Positions 7,971 to 12,336 of a stretch of 12,336 nt of DNA are shown here, one piece after another. The notes beneath the pieces were generated by a model, which worked only from the letters and a program-made list of their open reading frames with translations, made no database searches and was not told the origin of the DNA. A program made the translations under genes and the position numbers. The stretch's first letter is position 1; every line of letters starts with the position of its first letter. This stretch comes from JBBRWO01 sp038249135 (GTDB taxonomy: Bacteria; Actinomycetota; Coriobacteriia; Anaerosomatales; JAAXUF01): NCBI GenBank assembly GCA_038249135.1, contig JBBRWO010000060.1, positions 1-12,336 on the forward strand, in the 5' to 3' direction.

Positions 7971-8315
7971 CTAGGCCTCGCTCGGCTGGCGTTCCAGCAG
8001 CTTGTTGCCGACGGCCTTCATGATTGCGGGATAACTCACCGCGCCGTCGTAGAGCGGAACGCCATCTACGACGGTGACAGGATAGAGGAGCCCGCGCGAC
8101 TCGATCTCCTCGATGATCTTTGCGAATTCCGTTCGCGTCTCGGCGAGCTCGGCGTTGCGGTACACAATCTGAGCGTCATCGTCGTAGCGACGCTCCATCT
8201 CGGCGCGGATGATGGATGTGATCTCCTCTGGAGACCAGGACGGACCTCAACCGCCTGAGAAACACGCGGTAGCCGCAGGTACATCGAACACTTCGACGAT
8301 GATGGGAGTAGTCAT
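7971..8315 (-). CDS. Thioredoxin-fold, ArsD-like selenoprotein (in-frame TGA read as Sec)
   Basis: A 114-residue reading frame with one internal TGA (8247-8249, codon 23). It begins at ATG 8315 behind a near-ideal AGGAGG, 7 nt away. The start MTTPIIVEVFDVPAATACF resembles the beta strand and active-site approach of ArsD (VFDPAMCC). The active site reads C18-F-S-G-G-U23-G-P-S, placing the TGA exactly where ArsD-type proteins have the last Cys of CCSTGVCGPS. The rest (LLYPVTVVDGVPLYDGAVSYP) keeps the cis-Pro/VDG pattern of thioredoxin-like folds, and YuzD-family proteins are a second distant resemblance. A stem-loop suited to SECIS function follows the TGA. The likely role is a cytoplasmic thiol/selenol redox enzyme or metalloid/sulfur carrier; the substrate is unknown. 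Starting at the next ATG (8198) would lose the first strand and the active site. A nonsense pseudogene is the main alternative. Confidence 0.78.
8220..8249 (-). promoter_or_regulatory. Candidate bacterial SECIS element
   Basis: In the mRNA, the UGA codon is followed by 10 nt, then GGUCUCC (8236-8230), loop AGA (8229-8227) and GGAGAUC (8226-8220). These arms form seven consecutive pairs including one G-U. The apical loop starts 18 nt after the UGA and has G at its second position. Bacterial SECIS elements lie within the coding region just after UGA, with a short apical loop about 16-37 nt downstream carrying a G in its first two bases, so this fits. A competing fold pairs CUGG with CCAG inside the same segment. 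Confidence 0.6.
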
Positions 8316-8326
8316 GGAATCCCCTC

Positions 8327-8512
8327 CTAGGAGAACGTGATAGCTTGCATGGGACACACTCTGATACAGGCACCGCAGCCGGTGCAACGCTCGGCTATGA
8401 CCGTCCAGCCACCATTCTCGGTTCGTACGATGGCGCCCTTAGGGCACGATCGCCGAGACGGACAACTGGGCTGGCGGTCACAGCGAAGCGGGTCGATGCT
8501 TACAACGGCCAT
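8327..8512 (-). CDS. Small ferredoxin-like 4Fe-4S protein with an atypical first motif
   Basis: A 61-aa cytoplasmic iron-sulfur protein. The second half has a canonical C43xxC46xxC49xxxC53P motif (CTGCGACIRVCP). The first half has only three cysteines, widely spaced: C11-x5-C17-x5-C23-P (RCDRQPSC, then RRSCPKGAI). By ferredoxin convention one full cluster would use C23, C43, C46 and C49; the other would have only C11, C17 and C53, so it may be absent, 3Fe-4S or use a non-Cys ligand. The ATG at 8512 has AGAGGGG 9 nt upstream. Its stop codon TAG overlaps the ribosome binding site of the selenoprotein gene 11 nt on, so the two are probably translationally coupled. It probably supplies or accepts electrons for the neighbouring selenoprotein or DUF362 protein. 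Confidence 0.85.
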   Translation of the reverse strand: MAVVSIDPLRCDRQPSCPSRRSCPKGAIVRTENGGWTVIAERCTGCGACIRVCPMQAITFS

Positions 8513-8572
8513 GTGGTCTTGCCCCTCTTCCCGTACAGGTGGTGTGGCGTCGTGGTTAGCGAAGCCTGTGCC

Positions 8573-8601
8573 AATATACCCTAGGGGGTATAAGTTCGCA
8601 A
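8573..8601 (-). promoter_or_regulatory. Candidate sigma70-type promoter of the ferredoxin-selenoprotein-DUF362 operon
   Basis: On the minus strand TTGCGA (8601-8596), a 17-nt spacer and TATATT (8578-8573) form a plausible promoter about 60 nt before the ferredoxin start. The inverted repeat described separately covers most of the spacer and the -10, as expected of a repressor-controlled promoter. Confidence 0.5.
8575..8592. promoter_or_regulatory. Inverted-repeat operator resembling CsoR/CstR-family sites
   Basis: TATACCC (8575-8581), spacer TAGG and GGGTATA (8586-8592) are perfect 7-nt arms. The pattern of ATACC...GGTAT flanking a G/C-rich centre matches operators of the CsoR/CstR/FrmR (DUF156) repressor family, which sense Cu(I), persulfides or aldehydes through conserved Cys residues. 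The site sits over the predicted minus-strand promoter. No DUF156 gene is in the window, so the regulator would be encoded elsewhere. It may also affect the divergent chemoreceptor gene. Confidence 0.5.
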
Positions 8602-8671
8602 GGTGCGTAGTCGCACCGTGACTGGTACGATGTGCGCGGGGAACCGCATCAACAACTGAGAGGTGCCATTC

Positions 8672-9826
8672 GTGAAGCGCAGGAGCGGTGCAACGAGCAA
8701 GAATCTGCGATGGGTAATGCTCGGTGCAGGGCTGGTTGTGGGAGCGTTGTTTCCCGTCATCGCGCTGTTCTTCGTTGTACCCAAGAGCACCCCGGCACTG
8801 ATCATCTTTGCCGCACTGTGCATAGTTGCCGGGCTCACTATGGGCTGGCTGTGTTACGTGACAGCCGTGCGTCTGTCAGAGCGCGCGCTAGTCAACGTTC
8901 TGGGCACTGCGCACAAACGATTGGGACTCGCGGTCAAGACCGACACCGACATCGATGGTCTGGCTGTCGAGACCGAGCGCCTGTTCACCGACGTCGCCGG
9001 GATGCTCTCCCAGGCGCGTGCGATAAACAACGACATCCGCGCGCTGACCACGCAGGTCCTCGCCGCTACCGAGCAGCAGGCGTCCGGGGCTGCCGAGCAG
9101 GCCGCCGCGGTCACGCAAACCTCGGCCACCGTCGAGGAGCTCGCTCAGACCTCCAAGCAGATTGCCGACAACTCGCAGTCAGTCGCCGCCATCGCCGAGC
9201 GCACGCTCGCCTCGGCGGAAGAAGGCATGCAGACCGTCGCCGATACCGCCGACGGCATTGAGGACATCCGCCAAAGCACCCAGGCCGCTTCCGACCGCAT
9301 CCTTCAGCTTGGCGAACGCAGCCAGGAGATCGGCCGCGTGCTCGTCATCATCGACGACATCGCCGAGCAGACCAAGATCCTCGCACTCAACGCCGCCATC
9401 GAGGCCGCTCGTGCCGGAGAGGCAGGCAAGGGCTTCTCGGTAGTCGCCGAGGAGATCCGCAAGCTTGCGGATTCAGTCACAGAATCGACTTCCGAGATCG
9501 GGCGGGTCGTTCGCGAGATCCAGTCGAGCTCGAGCTCGCTCGTGATGTCTACAGAGAAGGCGAGCAAGAAGGTCGATGAGGGCAAGGTGCTGGCGCGCCG
9601 TACCGCCGACTCGCTCGACACCATCGTGCAGCAGGTTGAGGAGACCACGGACTCGGCCAAGCAGATCTCGATAGCCACACAGCAGCAGCGCACGGCGTCC
9701 GATCAGGTCGTCATTTCGATGCGTGAGATGGCCCAGGTGGCGACGCAGTCCGCCGAGGCTTCGCGGCAGATCCAGTCGGCAATCACCGAGCTCAATCGCC
9801 TCGCGGATTCACTGGTATTGCGGTAA
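8672..9826 (+). CDS. Methyl-accepting chemotaxis protein without extracytoplasmic sensor domain
   Basis: A 384-aa chemoreceptor. Two hydrophobic helices at the N-terminus (about residues 14-37 and 43-68) are joined by only a few residues (PKSTPA), so there is no periplasmic or extracellular ligand domain. A short linker leads straight to the cytoplasmic MCP signalling domain, with the highly conserved hairpin tip at about residues 234-260 (QTKILALNAAIEAARAGEAGKGFSVVAEE) that contacts CheA/CheW. Flanking long helices are rich in Gln, Ala and Ser, suiting methylation regions. GTG at 8672 is chosen because GAGAGG (8658-8663) is 8 nt upstream; the GTG at 8663 overlaps that site. It must sense an internal, membrane or energy-state signal. 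It is divergent from the selenoprotein operon and is followed 209 bp later by the cytochrome gene. Confidence 0.93.
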   Translation: MKRRSGATSKNLRWVMLGAGLVVGALFPVIALFFVVPKSTPALIIFAALCIVAGLTMGWLCYVTAVRLSERALVNVLGTAHKRLGLAVKTDTDIDGLAVETERLFTDVAGMLSQARAINNDIRALTTQVLAATEQQASGAAEQAAAVTQTSATVEELAQTSKQIADNSQSVAAIAERTLASAEEGMQTVADTADGIEDIRQSTQAASDRILQLGERSQEIGRVLVIIDDIAEQTKILALNAAIEAARAGEAGKGFSVVAEEIRKLADSVTESTSEIGRVVREIQSSSSSLVMSTEKASKKVDEGKVLARRTADSLDTIVQQVEETTDSAKQISIATQQQRTASDQVVISMREMAQVATQSAEASRQIQSAITELNRLADSLVLR

Positions 9827-9930
9827 GCGCGCGGTCGGTTCACCTTGTAGAGTGAGGACAAAGGGGCGCCGCGGAGGCAGGAAGCGTGGGGGGCACAGCG
9901 AAATGCCCAAACAGTACATGTGTGGTTTTG

Positions 9931-9959
9931 TTGTGACGCGAGCGTGATTCTTATATCTT
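9931..9959 (+). promoter_or_regulatory. Candidate promoter for the multiheme cytochrome gene
   Basis: TTGTGA (9931-9936), a 17-nt spacer and TATCTT (9954-9959) lie in a locally AT-rich stretch between the chemoreceptor and cytochrome genes. The -10 is imperfect, and an overlapping TATATC at 9952 is an alternative with a 15-nt spacer. This would give a leader of about 70 nt. Confidence 0.4.
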
Positions 9960-9973
9960 TCTCATGACAAGGC

Positions 9974-10006
9974 GGGGAAGCATATTCGCTCCCCTGTGCG
10001 ATTTTT
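9974..10006 (+). terminator. Hairpin with T-run in the cytochrome leader (attenuator or upstream terminator)
   Basis: GGGG-A-AGC (9974-9981) pairs with GCTCCCC (9988-9994) around a 6-nt loop, with one bulged A. A run of five T follows at 10002-10006, seven bases after the stem. The stem is short and the T-run not adjacent, so this is a weak terminator. It could end chemoreceptor transcripts or attenuate those starting at the candidate promoter just upstream. Confidence 0.35.
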
Positions 10007-10035
10007 CTGCCCGATCGAGCAATTGAGAGGTGCGT

Positions 10036-12105
10036 ATGGCGAAGATCTCCCTCGCCGGATTCAAGGATCCGGTACGCCGGCCGCGGTACATCATCTGGGC
10101 GCTTGTTGCCGTCCTGATGATTGCTGGGGTCATGATTCCGGTATTGGGGGTGACTTCCACCCGCTGGTTCTGTGCCGAGGCGTGTCACAAGGTACAGGAC
10201 GACACGATCACCGCGTATCAGCACTCATCGCACTCCAAGATCAGTTGCATGGCCTGCCACATGCCGGTCAACGCGAATCCCATCGTCTTCTTGCTTCACA
10301 AGGCTGAGGCGCTTGGTGAACTCGCATTGACCGTATCCGACAACTTCGAGTTGCCGCTCAACGCGGAGAGTGAAGTCTCGCTCACCATGACTTCGGATAA
10401 GTGCACCCAGTGTCACTCACTGGAGACGCGAAACGTCACACCCTCGCCCGGCATCAAGATCAATCACGCGGTCCATACCGAGAAGAACGTGAGTTGCCCG
10501 CTGTGCCACAACCGTGTCGCGCACCGCGAGGACTTCAAACTTACTCTAACGGACCCGAAAACCGGCGAGCCCAATAAGAATCATGAAGACTTCGCTTCCA
10601 TGACAGCGTGTTTCCGCTGCCACGGCCTTGAGGCGGGTTCTCCCGCCCCCGGTACGTGTCTCGCGTGCCACACCGCTGATTTCGAGCTCAAGCCACCCAG
10701 CCACCTCAAGACGGGCTTTGTCGAAGAGCATGGCAAGATGGCTAAAGAGGCTAACGCGAAGGTCGCAGAGACGCTCAAGGAGCGCGGCATCAAGCCGGTC
10801 ACTCCCGAGAGCAAGGGCGAGTTCCTCAAGGTCGCCGAGGACGAGCCCGTCGGCGAGGCACTGCCGCCCGTCGGCGCAATCAACTACTGCAACACCTGTC
10901 ACCGCGAGGCATTCTGTACCGCGTGCCACGGGACCCCCATGCCTCACTCAGCTGAGTTCGTCGAGCCCAAGGAAGCTAAGGATTCCGCCGGTCACCCGGC
11001 TCAGTCGAAGCTCATCCCGAAGAAGTGCGTGATGTGTCATGGCGACAACGCCAAGACTCACTTCTGCGATGAGTGTCACCACGGCAAGAAGGTCGATTAC
11101 GAGTTCAAGGCTGCCGAGCCGTGGGTGAAGCAGCATCCGGCCGCTGTGGCTAAGTCCGGCGTCAAGTCGTGTACCGAGAAGTGCCACACGACCAAGTTCT
11201 GCGTCGACTGCCACACCGGGAAGAAGATCGTTCCGGCATCGCACAAGGCGAAGACGTGGACGCGCCCGGCCAAGCCGACCATGACCACGTACGGATCGGC
11301 ACCGGCTGGCCCCACGGCGCTTCACACCGTGGCCGCGAACCAGTCGATGGAGTCGTGCGAAGTCTGTCACGGCACCGGTGGCATCAGCGCCCAGTTCTGC
11401 AAGGCGTGCCACAAGGTCGAGCTGCCTCATACGGCAGACTTCAAGAAGTTCCACGGCCAGACCGGACGCAAGAACCCGGCTGTCTGCAACAACTGTCACG
11501 GGTGGCCGCAGCTGTGCAGCAACTGCCACCACATCGGCTCCTCGACCTCCAAGCCATGGCTGCAGGTTCATGGCGGATCCGTCGCCAAGAACGGTGCCAC
11601 GGGTTGTGTTGAGAAGTGCCATAAGCAGTCTGACTGTCAGTCGTGTCATACCAAGCGCAAGGTGATCCCGGCATCTCACAAGTCGAAGGTCTTCGTGAAG
11701 GCCTCTGGCTCGACGTTGGGTGCGCATGCGGCGACGTTCAAGAAGGACGGCACGGTGTGCACGTACTGTCACGCCGGAACGGCTAGCGATCTTCCTAACT
11801 CGAAGTTCTGCAAGTCATGCCACAAGCTGCCGATCCCTCACGTCACCGACGACAGCAAAGAGAAGTTCCCGCACAAGGATGGGTTCAAGAAGAAGACCTA
11901 CGCCAAGGCGCAGTGCCTCAACTGTCACGCGCAGACGTTCTGCGACTCGTGTCACCACGTTGGCTCTGTGCCCGCGAAGCCGTGGGTACGCTACCACCCG
12001 AACATCGTTAAGAAGAGCGGTGCTCAGGCGTGCTTCGAGTGTCATCAGGAGACCTATTGCTCCAACTGCCACGTGAACCTCGCGAAGCGCGGTCTGGCGA
12101 ACTAG
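10036..12105 (+). CDS. Membrane-anchored 24-heme c-type cytochrome
   Basis: A 689-aa multiheme cytochrome. A single N-terminal helix (about residues 17-40, IIWALVAVLMIAGVMIPVLG) is followed by TSTRWFCAEACH, the arrangement of NapC/NirT-type quinol-linked cytochromes, so it is probably an uncleaved anchor with the hemes outside the membrane. I count 24 heme-binding motifs: 21 CXXCH and three CXXXCH (CAEACH, CTEKCH, CVEKCH). Six lie in the N-terminal part (residues 1-284). The other 18 form three successive six-heme modules starting at Cys285, Cys441 and Cys575, which share elements such as FCxxCH, PW...H, and (K)KxxPASHK. The likely job is carrying electrons from the quinone pool outward to an external acceptor or partner reductase; the acceptor is unknown. 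ATG 10036 follows GAGAGG (10025-10030). No maturation genes are adjacent. Confidence 0.93.
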   Translation: MAKISLAGFKDPVRRPRYIIWALVAVLMIAGVMIPVLGVTSTRWFCAEACHKVQDDTITAYQHSSHSKISCMACHMPVNANPIVFLLHKAEALGELALTVSDNFELPLNAESEVSLTMTSDKCTQCHSLETRNVTPSPGIKINHAVHTEKNVSCPLCHNRVAHREDFKLTLTDPKTGEPNKNHEDFASMTACFRCHGLEAGSPAPGTCLACHTADFELKPPSHLKTGFVEEHGKMAKEANAKVAETLKERGIKPVTPESKGEFLKVAEDEPVGEALPPVGAINYCNTCHREAFCTACHGTPMPHSAEFVEPKEAKDSAGHPAQSKLIPKKCVMCHGDNAKTHFCDECHHGKKVDYEFKAAEPWVKQHPAAVAKSGVKSCTEKCHTTKFCVDCHTGKKIVPASHKAKTWTRPAKPTMTTYGSAPAGPTALHTVAANQSMESCEVCHGTGGISAQFCKACHKVELPHTADFKKFHGQTGRKNPAVCNNCHGWPQLCSNCHHIGSSTSKPWLQVHGGSVAKNGATGCVEKCHKQSDCQSCHTKRKVIPASHKSKVFVKASGSTLGAHAATFKKDGTVCTYCHAGTASDLPNSKFCKSCHKLPIPHVTDDSKEKFPHKDGFKKKTYAKAQCLNCHAQTFCDSCHHVGSVPAKPWVRYHPNIVKKSGAQACFECHQETYCSNCHVNLAKRGLAN

Positions 12106-12133
12106 CAGGCTGAAGTTTCAGAGCGTGACGGAT

Positions 12134-12170
12134 GAAGAGTCCGACCCGGTACACTCGGGTCGGACTCTTC
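12134..12170 (+). terminator. Strong stem-loop, probable terminator of the cytochrome gene
   Basis: A perfect 15-bp inverted repeat: GAAGAGTCCGACCCG (12134-12148), a 7-nt loop, and CGGGTCGGACTCTTC (12156-12170). It starts 29 bp after the cytochrome stop. The tail after the stem (TGATTCTG) is only moderately T-rich, but stem length and position make a transcription terminator the best reading. Confidence 0.8.
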
Positions 12171-12229
12171 TGATTCTGACGCTGTTTCCCTGCGAGGCAG
12201 CCTCGCCAATGCGTGCAAGAAGCGGTTCT

Positions 12230-12258
12230 TTGCGCTCGGCTTCAGGGAGTGTTAGCAT
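12230..12258 (+). promoter_or_regulatory. Promoter of tRNA-Pro
   Basis: TTGCGC (12230-12235), a 17-nt spacer and TAGCAT (12253-12258) place a start site around 12265, a few bases before the mature tRNA 5' end. Confidence 0.55.
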
Positions 12259-12268
12259 AGCGCCTCGC

Positions 12269-12336
<68 letters not shown>

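Noticed and set aside
7971..8198. A 75-residue minus-strand protein starting at ATG 8198
   Set aside because: It is the C-terminal part of the selenoprotein frame. The true start with a strong ribosome binding site is at 8315 and the active site lies upstream of 8198.
8602..8617. Perfect 6-bp hairpin GGTGCG-TAGT-CGCACC upstream of the chemoreceptor
   Set aside because: Short, with no T-run and no match to a known regulator site; such repeats are common by chance in GC-rich DNA.
9903..9947. Possible 14-residue peptide in the chemoreceptor-cytochrome gap
   Set aside because: Too short, with only a G-run as a ribosome binding site and no similarity to a known leader peptide; chance is more likely.
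10948..11772. Long (274-codon) minus-strand reading frame opposite the cytochrome
   Set aside because: It is antisense to a certain multiheme protein, has no recognisable domain, and its composition (Leu, Arg, Val rich) is what high-GC antisense of CXXCH repeats produces.

Overview
The window reads as ordinary chromosomal DNA of a high-GC, probably anaerobic bacterium. The clues are tightly packed genes, frequent GTG starts, a 24-heme c-type cytochrome, a UGA-read selenoprotein, 4Fe-4S proteins, a type IV pilus retraction ATPase and a chemoreceptor. The protein styles (a long coiled-coil NlpC/P60 hydrolase, a class A PBP with a Cys-rich tail, a DUF362 ferredoxin protein) suggest an anaerobic actinobacterium, perhaps a deep-branching, respiring Coriobacteriia relative. 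That placement is an inference; no marker gene settles it. I see no insertion sequence, phage gene or CRISPR array.

Layout. 1-1097: cell-wall hydrolase, apparently with a CTG start, preceded by what may be the 3' end of a riboswitch. 1131-2234: PilT/PilU ATPase. 2266-2673 (minus): VanZ-family membrane protein, divergent from an EamA-type transporter (2797-3756). The transporter and a polytopic membrane protein on the minus strand (3753-4373) end on the same CTAG. 4475-6448: class A penicillin-binding protein, followed by a small J-domain protein (6474-6782).

The most interesting part is the minus-strand operon 8512->6790. It encodes a 61-aa ferredoxin-like protein, then a 114-aa thioredoxin-fold protein whose active site is interrupted by an in-frame TGA, then a DUF362 protein with two 4Fe-4S motifs. 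The TGA sits where ArsD-like relatives have Cys (CX4U-G-P-S). It follows a strong ribosome binding site and an intact upstream reading frame, and a 7-bp stem-loop lies at the spacing expected of a bacterial SECIS element. This is best read as a selenoprotein, which conventional gene calling would truncate to its C-terminal 75 residues. An inverted repeat TATACCC-N4-GGGTATA lies across the predicted promoter of the operon and resembles operators of CsoR/CstR-family repressors. This suggests induction by reactive sulfur, copper or a related thiol-reactive signal.

Divergent from that operon, on the plus strand, are a short chemoreceptor with no extracytoplasmic domain (8672-9826) and a membrane-anchored multiheme cytochrome (10036-12105). 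The cytochrome has 24 heme motifs: six in an N-terminal part and three successive six-heme modules. A perfect 15-bp stem-loop (12134-12170) probably terminates it. A tRNA-Pro(CGG) with its own promoter begins at 12269 and runs off the end of the window. Together the right half suggests an electron-transfer and redox-stress locus; the left half is cell-envelope and pilus housekeeping.
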